In this document: piece by piece, positions 56,425-64,000 of the stretch
Position numbering within the stretch: the first letter of the stretch is position 1
Layout: each line of letters starts with the position of its first letter
Assembly (NCBI GenBank): GCA_965238045.1
Contig: CBDEGU010000008.1
Span: forward strand, 62,001 to 126,000
DNA length: 64,000 nucleotides
Direction of reading: 5' to 3'
DNA from: CBDEGU01 sp965238045
GTDB taxonomy: Bacteria > Acidobacteriota > Terriglobia > Bryobacterales > UBA6623
The notes under the pieces: generated by a model
Told to the model about the DNA's origin: nothing
What the model saw: the letters and a program-made list of their open reading frames with translations, nothing else
The model's database searches: none
Program-made: the position numbers and the translations under genes

Positions 56425-57332
56425 TTGGCCCCGACTTGCCGGATCGTGAATTCACCCGCGCTGTCTTTCCCCAGCAGATCGAGGATGCCGCGCTCTCCCA
56501 CCAAATGGCCGGAGCCAACCACAACAAACCAGGTGCCTCCCGTAGCCAGATATTCGCGGCTATGCGCGGTCATGGTGAGATTGCGATCATAGATTATCGT
56601 CTCGTAGACCGGTTGCAAACGCGAATCCTTGCTTCGTGATTTCAACAGAAGTTCTTCGACTTTTGCGGCGTCGCCCCTCTTCCAGGCGCTGGTGAGTTCG
56701 CCGATCATGTCCGAGACGCGGCTGCTCTTTTGCAGGCTGGAAAGCAGAAGATACTGCTGTAGTTCGTCGCTGATCCCGGAAAGCAAACGGATCTGGAAGT
56801 CGGCGGACTCAAGCTCCCGCACGGGCTTGCCTTCCTCCTTCGCGCGTCTTAGAAAATGCCGGTCGATCCCGTGGCGCGGCTCGTAGCCATGCCGCTGCAA
56901 CTCCATAGCCGTAATGAGGATCGACTCGAGCCAGGGTTTCATGGAATTGAACATCGCAAAGGGCAAGCGCCGCTCGGCCAAGTAGGCTTTGAGCTGCTCG
57001 AGAATCTCGGCCGAGAGATGCGCGGCGAGCGTGTTTCCGTCCGAAAAGGCGCCTTCCGACATGATCCGGCCTCGCAGCTTGGCTTGGGTCTGTTCATCGA
57101 GATCGACTTCGACAACCAGGGTATCGGCTTGCGCATAGGCGTCGCTGATTGCCTGATTGAGCGGATAGAGGTCCGGCCGCGCCATGTGGATCGAGCCGAG
57201 TAAATAGGCTTTGCCCTTCTCGCTGCCCACTTCCCAAAGAAATACGTTTCCGTTGCCCGGTTCCGGTTGTTCCGCTAGAGACAGCCCAGAGAAAGCGGCC
57301 AGCAGCAGGACGGCGAGGAGTTTCCGGATCAT
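56421..57332 (-). CDS. TraB/GumN-family protein
   Basis: 303 residues with a signal peptide (KLLAVLLLAAFSGLSLAEQ). YLLGSIHMARPDLYPL near residue 48 and a C-terminal VVVGSGHLVGERGILDLL are the paired G-x-H motifs of TraB/GumN (PF01963), a proposed metal-dependent peptidase family related to Tiki. The start at 57332 (MIRKLLAV) is chosen. An ATG at 57350 lies inside the 182-bp repeat and would add only MRAKRS. Confidence 0.85.
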   Translation of the reverse strand: MIRKLLAVLLLAAFSGLSLAEQPEPGNGNVFLWEVGSEKGKAYLLGSIHMARPDLYPLNQAISDAYAQADTLVVEVDLDEQTQAKLRGRIMSEGAFSDGNTLAAHLSAEILEQLKAYLAERRLPFAMFNSMKPWLESILITAMELQRHGYEPRHGIDRHFLRRAKEEGKPVRELESADFQIRLLSGISDELQQYLLLSSLQKSSRVSDMIGELTSAWKRGDAAKVEELLLKSRSKDSRLQPVYETIIYDRNLTMTAHSREYLATGGTWFVVVGSGHLVGERGILDLLGKDSAGEFTIRQVGAN

Positions 57333-57715
57333 GCTTCGTTTAGCCCGCATTTCTCACCACTTGACGACCGAAGCACATGATAGGCCCGCCATTCCTTCGT
57401 TGCGCTTGCTCGCCGTGCTCAACGTACCGTCAAGTACGCCTGCGCTCGTCAAGCGGCGCGCGCCTCGTACTGACGAGCCTCTCACGCACTTCGCTTCGCC
57501 AGGTGGTGAGAAAAGCGGGCTAGCAGCGCCGCATTTCATTGTTCCCACACTGCCCCGAAAACAATCTCGTTTCACGATGGCCGTTCCTCCTGGATTCTTG
57601 CGGCCGGCAGGCACTCGATCGAAGCCAAAGTCTAGCACGAGGAAGATGGAGTTCTGGCCGCCATCGGCCGGCCCGCGAATCACCCTCGGGAGGAGAGTTC
57701 GGCTACACTCTTGCT
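57333..57715. other. 383-bp intergenic region, half of it repeat copy C
   Basis: Between the divergent TraB/GumN gene and the glycosidase-like gene. Bases 57341-57522 are the 182-bp element. The remaining 190 bp show no recognised feature apart from GGGAGGAGAG upstream of the ATG at 57716. Confidence 0.6.
57341..57522 (-). repeat. 182-bp foldback element, copy C (inverted)
   Basis: Reverse-complemented, it matches copy B at about 173 of 182 positions by eye. The ends are TAGCCCGCATTTCTCACCAC and GTGAGAAAAGCGGGCTA. It sits 9 bp upstream of the TraB/GumN start codon, a 5' position unlike copies A and B. Confidence 0.92.
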
Positions 57716-59197
57716 ATGCCTTGGACCCGAATCGTGTTGCGCACCGCTCGGCTGGCGACGGCTCTGCTGGTCACGGGCGCGGCCGGCTGGACGCAGGCCG
57801 GACCGCTGGATATCGGATCGCGGCTCGAACTCTTCGTTGACGATTTTCTGATCGAACGCATCGGCGGCGAGGCGCGCCTGGCGCTGCACCGCCCGCAAAG
57901 GCGCGAGATTGTGATCGTCCACGACGCGCCGTGGGAAGGCAATAACTCGGCCTATCACACCGTTTTTCGCGACGGCGATATCTATCGCATGTACTACCGC
58001 GGCCGGCAGATCGATCTGAGCGGCGACAAGCTGACGTTTCCCCACGGCCAGCGTGTTTGTTACGCCGAGAGCCGCGACGGCGTCCACTGGCGGAAGCCCG
58101 CCCTGGGACTGGTTGAGTTCCAGGGATCGAAGGAGAACAACATCATCTGGGACCAAGAAGGCTCGCACAATTTCGCGCCGTTTAAGGATCCCAATCCCGC
58201 CAGCGCTCCCGAGGCGCGCTACAAAGCACTGGGCGGAGTCAAGAGCGAAGGCGGGCTCTACGCGTTCCAGTCTCCCGACGGGATCCACTGGACGAAGATG
58301 CAGGCCAAACCCGTGGTCACCGACGGCTACTTCGACTCACAGAACTTAGCGTTCTGGGATTCCCAGCGCAACGAATACCGCGAATATCATCGCGACTTTC
58401 GCGATGGGCGGGACATCAAGACCTCCACGTCGGACAACTTCCTCGACTGGTCGGCGCCGACCTATCTGAGCTATTCGCCCGGCAGGCTGACGCAGCTTTA
58501 TACGAACCAGGTCACGCCCTATTACCGGGCGCCGCATATCTTGCTCGGGTTCCCGACGCGTTACAACACCGGCCGCGGCTTGCTGACCGCGTTCAATGAG
58601 CGCGTCGCCCGCGTGCATCCGCGCTATGGCAATGACTACACCGATGGTGGCTTCATCGCCGGGCGCGACCGGCTGAGTTTCAAGGTGTGGGATGAAGCCT
58701 TCCTGCGGCCCGGCCCGGTCGAGAGTGGCCGCTGGGTCTACGGCGCGAACTACCAAAATTGGGGATTGGTGGAAACCAAATCCCCGGAGAGCGGCGAGCC
58801 CAACGAGATCTCGGTCTACGCCAGCGAAGGCGACGGCTGGGAAGGTTCTGGCATCAGCCTGCGGCGGTACACGCTGCGCATCGACGGATTTGTCTCCTTG
58901 CACGCGCCGCTGCGCGGAGGCGATTTGCTAACGAAAATCGTCAAGTTCTCCGGCACCCGGCTAGTGGTGAACTTCGCCAGCTCGGCGGCCGGCGGCGTGA
59001 AGGTCGAGATCCAAGACGACAAGGGGCTGCCGGTCGAAGGTTTCTCACTCGCCGATTCGGTGGAACTCTTTGGCGACTCGATCGAAAAGGCCGTAGCCTG
59101 GAAGGACGGCGGCGACCTAAGCACTCTCGCCGGCAAGCCGGTGCGCTTGCGGTTTGTCGTCCGCGACGCCGACCTGTATTCGTATCAGTTTCGTTAG
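57716..59197 (+). CDS. Exported glycosidase-like beta-propeller protein
   Basis: 493 residues with a signal peptide (TARLATALLVTGAAGWTQA). SRLELFVDDFLIERIGGEAR and repeated aromatic-acidic blocks (YRMYYRGRQ, YAESRDGVHWRKP, FQSPDGIHWTKM) resemble five-bladed propellers of the GH32/GH43-like superfamily found in planctomycetes and acidobacteria. A C-terminal beta-sandwich (about 380-490) follows. The substrate is unknown and no catalytic pair could be fixed. Confidence 0.75.
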   Translation: MPWTRIVLRTARLATALLVTGAAGWTQAGPLDIGSRLELFVDDFLIERIGGEARLALHRPQRREIVIVHDAPWEGNNSAYHTVFRDGDIYRMYYRGRQIDLSGDKLTFPHGQRVCYAESRDGVHWRKPALGLVEFQGSKENNIIWDQEGSHNFAPFKDPNPASAPEARYKALGGVKSEGGLYAFQSPDGIHWTKMQAKPVVTDGYFDSQNLAFWDSQRNEYREYHRDFRDGRDIKTSTSDNFLDWSAPTYLSYSPGRLTQLYTNQVTPYYRAPHILLGFPTRYNTGRGLLTAFNERVARVHPRYGNDYTDGGFIAGRDRLSFKVWDEAFLRPGPVESGRWVYGANYQNWGLVETKSPESGEPNEISVYASEGDGWEGSGISLRRYTLRIDGFVSLHAPLRGGDLLTKIVKFSGTRLVVNFASSAAGGVKVEIQDDKGLPVEGFSLADSVELFGDSIEKAVAWKDGGDLSTLAGKPVRLRFVVRDADLYSYQFR

Positions 59198-59290
59198 GGC
59201 AGACCGCCGCGGCGAGCAATCAAAACTTCCCCCATCTGGCCGCGACAATATCATTGAACCGACATCACGGAATCGCGAAGGGAAACCACA

Positions 59291-60007
59291 ATGCCCGACT
59301 CCGACCTCTGCTCTCCACCGCCTTTTGGCTCCAAGGAGCTGAGATTGCCCGATGAGTTGCGCGCGCCTCTCAGGAAACATCTGGCGGATCTGCGAGAGAA
59401 ATACTTGAAACTGCAATGGGCCGGGCGTACAGGTTTCGGCAAACGCCCGGCATTGCTTGTCATCGACCTGGCGCTGAAGTGGACCCAGCCGACCGCCTAC
59501 CCGCTGGGCAGTTCGCTCGATTCCATTGTCGAGGCGACCGTCTTGCTTCTCAAGGCAGCGCGCGAGGCGGGGATTCCGGTTTTCTTTACAACCTATGATT
59601 ACGACCCGGCCGAGCCTTCGTCGCCGCACGACAAGAAGTCAGGGTACCTCCATCGCGGCGAAGTGGACCCGGCTCTGTTTGACCTCGACCCGAGGCTCGA
59701 GCGGCGCCGGAACGAAAAGATCGTGCGCAAGAAGTACGCTTCCGCTCTGCGGGCCACCAATCTCGAAATGAATCTCACCGTGCTGGGCGTGGATACTCTG
59801 ATCGTGACCGGGGTGAGCACGAGCCACTGCGTTTATGCCACCTGCCGTGACGCCGCCCATACCTATCACGTGATTGTGCCGCGAGAAGCGGTTGGCGAAC
59901 GTTGTGAAATCATGCACGAGGTCAATCTGCTTGATATCGATATCGATATCGGCGATGTCATGCCGCTCAGCGAAGTGATGGATCACTTGCGGCGTTCTGC
60001 TTCCTGA
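59291..60007 (+). CDS. Isochorismatase-family cysteine hydrolase
   Basis: 238 residues. ALLVIDLALKW has the catalytic Asp, IVRKKYASA the Lys, and VTGVSTSHCVYATCRDA the nucleophilic Cys near residue 181. This is the N-carbamoylsarcosine amidase/nicotinamidase type. A 45-residue N-terminal extension precedes the core. Substrate is uncertain. Confidence 0.85.
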   Translation: MPDSDLCSPPPFGSKELRLPDELRAPLRKHLADLREKYLKLQWAGRTGFGKRPALLVIDLALKWTQPTAYPLGSSLDSIVEATVLLLKAAREAGIPVFFTTYDYDPAEPSSPHDKKSGYLHRGEVDPALFDLDPRLERRRNEKIVRKKYASALRATNLEMNLTVLGVDTLIVTGVSTSHCVYATCRDAAHTYHVIVPREAVGERCEIMHEVNLLDIDIDIGDVMPLSEVMDHLRRSAS

Positions 60008-60047
60008 CGCCAGGCGCTACACTTGTAGAGCCCCCCCGGCGAAGTCT

Positions 60048-60461
60048 ATGTGCCCGGTTTGCAGCATGCCCATGGTGGGTTACGAGCTAGACGGTATTGA
60101 GCTAGACCGCTGCGTCGATTGCCGCGGCATATGGCTCGATGCCGGAGAGCTGGAGTATATCGCCGAACAAGCCGGCGCGGAGCCTGGCGGACTCTCGGCG
60201 GCATTGCGGGCGGCACGAGGAAAGCGGCACGGCGCAAGACGATGTCCGCGCTGTGGCCGAAAGCTTGAGATCATTTTTCTCGGTCCCGGCCAAAGCGTGG
60301 AAGTAGACCGCTGCCGCCATGGCCACGGGCTCTGGCTCGATCATGGCGAACTTGAAAAGCTGATTGTGTCGCATCATTCCGGCGAGGAAGAGGCCGTGGC
60401 GCGCTTTGTTGCGGCGATCGAGGGCAAGGCGCCGGAAGCCGCTAGCGAAATCAAAAAATAA
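60048..60461 (+). CDS. Protein with two TFIIB-type zinc ribbons
   Basis: 137 residues. MCPVCSMPM with CVDCRGIWLDAGELE forms one zf-TFIIB unit (PF13453 type), and CPRCGRKLEI with CRHGHGLWLDHGELE forms a second in which the last cysteine pair is CxxxH-like. It lies 49 bp upstream of the LemA gene and is probably co-transcribed with the membrane protease genes that follow. Confidence 0.82.
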   Translation: MCPVCSMPMVGYELDGIELDRCVDCRGIWLDAGELEYIAEQAGAEPGGLSAALRAARGKRHGARRCPRCGRKLEIIFLGPGQSVEVDRCRHGHGLWLDHGELEKLIVSHHSGEEEAVARFVAAIEGKAPEAASEIKK

Positions 60462-60510
60462 GGGAAACCGGAAAGTAAGGGAAAACGAAAACTAAGGAGG
60501 GTTCATTCCA

Positions 60511-61074
60511 GTGGTGACCATCGCCTTTGCCATCTTTGCTTTGATTCTGATCTTGATCGTGGTCGTGTTCGCCTCGATGTATAACGAGCTGGTCGGTATG
60601 CGCAATGCAGTGAAGAACGGCTGGTCGCAGATCGATGTGCAGCTAAAACGCAGGCACGACCTGATCCCCAACCTGGTCGAAAGCGTGAAAGGTTACGCCG
60701 GTCACGAGAAGGAAACTCTCGAGAACGTGACGCGGGCCCGATCGCAGGCCGTATCGGCCGAAGGCGCGGCCGCGCAGGGGCAGGCCGAACAGGCGCTGAC
60801 CGGAGCGCTGGGGCGCCTCATGCTCGTTGTCGAGCAATATCCGGATCTCAAGGCCAACCAGAACTTTCTTGCTCTGCAAGAAGAGCTGACCTCGACCGAA
60901 AACAAGATTGGTTTCTCGCGCCAGCACTACAACGACACGGTGATGGTTTATAACACCAAGATTCAATCCGTGCCCACCAACATCATCGCCGGCATGTTGC
61001 ACTTTGTGGAAGAAGATTTCTTCGAGATAGAGGACAAGGCGGCGCGGGAAGTTCCTAAGGTGTCGTTCTCCTGA
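60511..61074 (+). CDS. lemA: LemA-family membrane protein
   Basis: 187 residues with a GTG start and AAGGAGG 11 bp upstream. One N-terminal helix (FAIFALILILIVVVFASMYN) precedes NGWSQIDVQLKRRHDLIPNL and the four-helix LemA core (ALGRLMLVVEQYPDLKANQN, YNTKIQSVPTNI). LemA is often encoded next to HtpX-type proteases, as here. Confidence 0.94.
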   Translation: MVTIAFAIFALILILIVVVFASMYNELVGMRNAVKNGWSQIDVQLKRRHDLIPNLVESVKGYAGHEKETLENVTRARSQAVSAEGAAAQGQAEQALTGALGRLMLVVEQYPDLKANQNFLALQEELTSTENKIGFSRQHYNDTVMVYNTKIQSVPTNIIAGMLHFVEEDFFEIEDKAAREVPKVSFS

Positions 61075-61153
61075 TCCCGGACCAGCCGGCCTGGCAAGGC
61101 TAGCTTCGCTGGGCGAAGCCGCCCGTCCCTCGCAAACCAGTCCCTCGTAAATC

Positions 61154-62683
61154 ATGTGGGAAGCTATTGCAGCAAATCGCAGGCGCTCGATCCTCCTGAT
61201 CAGCCTCATGGGGATCGTTCTTGTCACCCTGGGCTTCTGCATCGGCGCCTATGCCGGTTCGCAACTTTCTGCCCTCGATCGGGGGGAGGAGACCGGCACG
61301 GTGCTCAAGGGCGGAGGCGTGGGCGCGGGTGTCGCGCTCATCCTCTGGCTCATTCTCTGGCTCGTCGCCCTCTACAAGGGGGAGAGCATCTTGCTGAAGT
61401 CCGCGCGCGCCAGAGAGATTGGACGCGCCGATCACCCCCAACTTTGGAACGTCGTCGAGGAGATGACGATCGCCTCGGGCCTGACGCACAAGCCGCGAGT
61501 GTTCCTGATAGAAGATCCGGTTCCCAATGCCTTCGCCGTCGGACGGAACCCGGAAACCGCGGCGGTCGCGGTGACTTCCGGGCTGCTGCGGCTGCTCGAC
61601 CGTGACGAACTGCAAGGAGTCGTGGCGCACGAAATCGCTCATGTCCGCAACTTGGATATCCGCTTCATGACCATCGCTTCGGTCCTGGTGGCGAGCGTGG
61701 AGCTGATATCTCACGGCTTTCTGCGCGGGGCCGTTTACGGCGGCGGGCGGCGGAGCAGAGGTTCGTCGCGATCCGGCGGCAATGCCTACTTGCTGGTGAT
61801 TCTGCTCGTCGTCATGATCCTGTCGCCGATCGCGGTTCGGATGCTGTATCTCGCCTGCTCCCGCTGGCGAGAGTACCTCGCCGATGCGTCGGCTTCCCGT
61901 TTCACACGGTATCCCGAGGGCCTGGCGTCGGCGCTGGAGAAGCTCGCGGTTCACAATGCCGAAGTTCCCAGTAAGCAGGTCAGCGGCTCGCTGGCGGCGC
62001 TCTATATCGTCAATCCGATCGAGAAGATGTCGCTAAGCAGTCTGTTCGCGACCCACCCTCCTACCGAGAAGCGCGTCAAGATTTTGCGGGGGATGGCGGG
62101 CGGGGCGGGTTATGTGGACTACGCGGCCGCGCTCGAGAAAATCGAGGGGCGACAGTTGCGTCTCGCGGCGCTTGAGGCGGCGGCGAAAAAGAAAGAGCGT
62201 GTCGCCATTCGAGAGCCCTTCGTTCAAGAGATTGCAGGTGGCGTCATTGCCGGCGGAGGTGTTGCCGGTGGAGGGATCGCAGGCGCCATCGTTCTCGCTG
62301 GAGGGCTTGCCGCGGGCGCCACTGCCATGGGTGGCGTTATCGAACGAGGCCGCCAGGTCAACGACCTGGTGGACCGCCTCGCCGGCTACCTGATCATTCC
62401 CTGCCCGTGCGGGATGCGGATCAAAGTGCCACCGGCCTTTCAGCGAGAAAGCGTCCCGTGCTCGCGCTGCGACCGCGGCCACACCATTCCGGCCGCGCAA
62501 GGCCCAGCCACCGAAACCGCTAGCGCCGATGGCGACGGCGCGGCCCAGTACGAGAGACGCGAGGAAGGCTGGGAAGCCTTTCGCTGCACCTGCGGACAGA
62601 CGATTCAACTTGGCCCGGACTTTCCCCTCGACTATACCGTCTGCGTCAAGTGCGAGCGGCGGATCGAGCTCCGGAGCAAGTAG
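61154..62683 (+). CDS. M48-family membrane metalloprotease with C-terminal zinc ribbons
   Basis: 509 residues. Two N-terminal helices (SILLISLMGIVLVTLGFCIG, LILWLILWLVALY), zinc site VVAHEIAHVRN (HEIAH near 158) and third ligand in EYLADASASRF near 240, as in HtpX. Beyond the protease are a Gly/Ala-rich hydrophobic hairpin (about 355-395, GGVIAGGGVAGGGIAG) and two cysteine clusters, CPCGMRIKV..CSRC (about 415) and CTCGQTIQL..CVKC (about 477). HtpX has about 290 residues, so the last 170 are an addition. Confidence 0.9.
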   Translation: MWEAIAANRRRSILLISLMGIVLVTLGFCIGAYAGSQLSALDRGEETGTVLKGGGVGAGVALILWLILWLVALYKGESILLKSARAREIGRADHPQLWNVVEEMTIASGLTHKPRVFLIEDPVPNAFAVGRNPETAAVAVTSGLLRLLDRDELQGVVAHEIAHVRNLDIRFMTIASVLVASVELISHGFLRGAVYGGGRRSRGSSRSGGNAYLLVILLVVMILSPIAVRMLYLACSRWREYLADASASRFTRYPEGLASALEKLAVHNAEVPSKQVSGSLAALYIVNPIEKMSLSSLFATHPPTEKRVKILRGMAGGAGYVDYAAALEKIEGRQLRLAALEAAAKKKERVAIREPFVQEIAGGVIAGGGVAGGGIAGAIVLAGGLAAGATAMGGVIERGRQVNDLVDRLAGYLIIPCPCGMRIKVPPAFQRESVPCSRCDRGHTIPAAQGPATETASADGDGAAQYERREEGWEAFRCTCGQTIQLGPDFPLDYTVCVKCERRIELRSK

Positions 62684-62760
62684 ACCCAGTAACCGGTACG
62701 ATTCGAAGGCGCAGCCTCTGGCCTCGTGCCGTGTTGCCCCGGAAGCAACGTCCTCTGGCG

Positions 62761-63141
62761 CTACCCTGCTGGCCAATGATCGCGGACACGGCGGGCTTCG
62801 TCTTCGCCGGGCCAGGGCGGCATCGTCGTGATCACAAAGCAAAGCGGCTCGCCACCGGTGTTGCGGAACTGGAAGTGCGCCCCGAGTGGAATCGTCGCCG
62901 AAACGCCGGGCAGCAGTTCGACGGTCCCCTCTCGGCCGTCGAGTTTGCGCCAAAGCTCGCCCCGGCCCTCCAGCACATACCAAATCTCCTCCACGCTGCG
63001 ATGCGTGACCGCCAGCGAGGCCTTGCCGGCCGGCAGCGTGCAATGGACCGAACTGCCCCGGGCGGTCGAGGTCAGCAGCCGAATCTCTGACCCGTCGGGG
63101 GCGAGGCAATCATGCTTCGTTGGCAGGCGTTTTGTCTGCAT
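62761..63141 (-). CDS. Cupin-domain protein
   Basis: 126 residues. Single cupin barrel with HRSVEEIWYVLEGRGELW and a second motif around PLGAHFQFRNTG, which supply His and Glu metal ligands. It is a small binding or isomerase-like protein with no specific function assignable. It starts 9 bp after the stop of the beta-helix gene on the same strand. Confidence 0.82.
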   Translation of the reverse strand: MQTKRLPTKHDCLAPDGSEIRLLTSTARGSSVHCTLPAGKASLAVTHRSVEEIWYVLEGRGELWRKLDGREGTVELLPGVSATIPLGAHFQFRNTGGEPLCFVITTMPPWPGEDEARRVRDHWPAG

Positions 63142-63150
63142 GGCGCGCGG

Positions 63151-64000
63151 CTAGCGGCTCCCCTCTGGCTGGGTCGAATGTTCCGCGATTTCGACTTTGC
63201 CGTCGAGCAGATTGTCAACGATCATGTTGCCGCTGCCCTTGGTCAGCCGCAGGGCGATGGCCTGTCCCGATTCGGAACCGCCGCGAATGAGATTGTCCGA
63301 TACCCGAACGTGTTGGACATCGTCGAGCAGCAAACCGATGTTGTCGGAGTTCAGAATCATCGAGTTGGTGAGGTTGAAGCGCCGGCAGCGGCGCAACGTC
63401 AACGCCGCTTCCGCCGAATGGACGCCGTTAATGTGCAGTCCGGTCAGCGTCGAGTCGCTTGAATCCACAAACAGCAAACTATTGCGGCTGTCGCGGGGTT
63501 GGTAGTCGGGGTTGCGATCGAACAGGTTCGGACCGACAACGATATTCGAGCTGCCTTCGACCAGCAGATTGTGCTCGAACCCTTTCCAGAAAGAGTTGCC
63601 CGTAATCGAAACGCCGCGCACGTATTGCAAGTGAACATTCACCGCCACATCGCTGAGAGCATTGCCGGAGATGGAGAAGTATCCGACCTTGATCGGCACC
63701 TCGGCACTGCGCCCGAGGAAGCGAATGTTCGCCGAACCAGCCGCGTCATGGTTATGCTGCAACGTGCATCCGATGATCGCGCCTTCGCGCACGGACCCTT
63801 CGCGGACATCGAGCAAGATATTCGCGGTGGGCGGGCCCTCGGGGTCCATGTTGCCCTCGATGTCGCACGATCCGATCTGAAGATTTCGCACCTCGCTGCG
63901 CCGCACGACCACGCCGCCCCCGCCGTTATAGCTGATGTGCGAATTCGTGATATTGATCTGATGCAGATTGACCTTGTCGAGCAAGATGCCCACGCCGCGG
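63151..64000 (-). CDS. Parallel beta-helix protein (N-terminus beyond window)
   Basis: The frame is open to the last base, so at least 282 residues of the C-terminal part are present. Repeats such as HISYNGGGGVVVRRSEVRNL, RGVSITGNSFWKGFEHNLLV and LNSDNIGLLLDDVQHVRVSD are typical right-handed helix (PbH1) coils of pectate-lyase-like proteins. Probably extracellular and polysaccharide-active. Confidence 0.85.
   Translation of the reverse strand, partial: RGVGILLDKVNLHQINITNSHISYNGGGGVVVRRSEVRNLQIGSCDIEGNMDPEGPPTANILLDVREGSVREGAIIGCTLQHNHDAAGSANIRFLGRSAEVPIKVGYFSISGNALSDVAVNVHLQYVRGVSITGNSFWKGFEHNLLVEGSSNIVVGPNLFDRNPDYQPRDSRNSLLFVDSSDSTLTGLHINGVHSAEAALTLRRCRRFNLTNSMILNSDNIGLLLDDVQHVRVSDNLIRGGSESGQAIALRLTKGSGNMIVDNLLDGKVEIAEHSTQPEGSR

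Overview
The window looks like chromosomal DNA of an acidobacterium, most probably from the Solibacteres/Bryobacterales group. It is GC-rich and densely coded. Three genes point to this group: a secreted metalloprotease ending in the Solibacter-type C-terminal domain (45679-47427), an orphan MacB-like permease of the acidobacterial duplicated type (42519-44987), and a protein beginning with the ANRxNAxxSTGPRTxEGKA signature common in this phylum (38535-39269). The assignment rests on protein families read by eye, because no search could be run.

Layout. 1-7 kb: lon (last residues cut off), pheA and der on the minus strand, then gph (+) converging on a thiF/moeB-like gene (-). 7-15.4 kb: an outer-membrane biogenesis operon with an Omp85 protein carrying seven POTRA-like repeats, a SurA-like chaperone without a PPIase domain, a TamB-like giant and pcm, followed by tRNA-Ser(GCU). 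15.7-20.9 kb: a PilZ protein, yvcK, a lysine-rich TPR protein, a family 5 uracil-DNA glycosylase, a DksA/TraR zinc-finger protein and a di-haem peroxidase. 21-29 kb: an N-acyl-D-amino acid deacylase, a tldD-pmbA module, an amidohydrolase, pta and galU. 29-32.7 kb: a haem operon ccsA/hemX-hemA-hemC with 4-bp ATGA overlaps, in which HemC carries a 150-residue histone H1-like tail. 33-38 kb: sugar and metallohydrolase genes, including a disrupted DUF4091 gene.

38.2-50.8 kb is accessory DNA: G-quadruplex-prone tracts, a long gene-poor stretch with an orphan terminator, a frameshifted beta-helix gene, the orphan permease, traces of a decayed insertion sequence, a matrixin-like protease with a secreted partner, tRNA-Leu(UAA), a PHP gene interrupted by an in-frame TGA, and a lactonase. 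51-56.4 kb: a lipoprotein dipeptidase and a lysine/diaminopimelate operon (lysC-dapB-dapA-dapD, succinylase branch). 56.4-64 kb: TraB/GumN, a glycosidase-like propeller, an isochorismatase-type hydrolase, a zf-TFIIB/LemA/M48-zinc-ribbon group, a cupin, and a beta-helix protein cut by the window end.

The most interesting unexplained structure is a family of exactly 182-bp foldback elements with about 47-bp imperfect terminal inverted repeats. It has three copies (5519-5700, 34840-35021, and 57341-57522 inverted), all at gene ends, and its terminal TAG serves as a stop codon for neighbouring genes. A second terminal-inverted-repeat family (TAGAGCATTTTCAG ends) has one clear copy at 52179-52317, also supplying a stop codon, and a degenerate one next to tRNA-Leu. 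No transposase, CRISPR array, rRNA or defence system was found.
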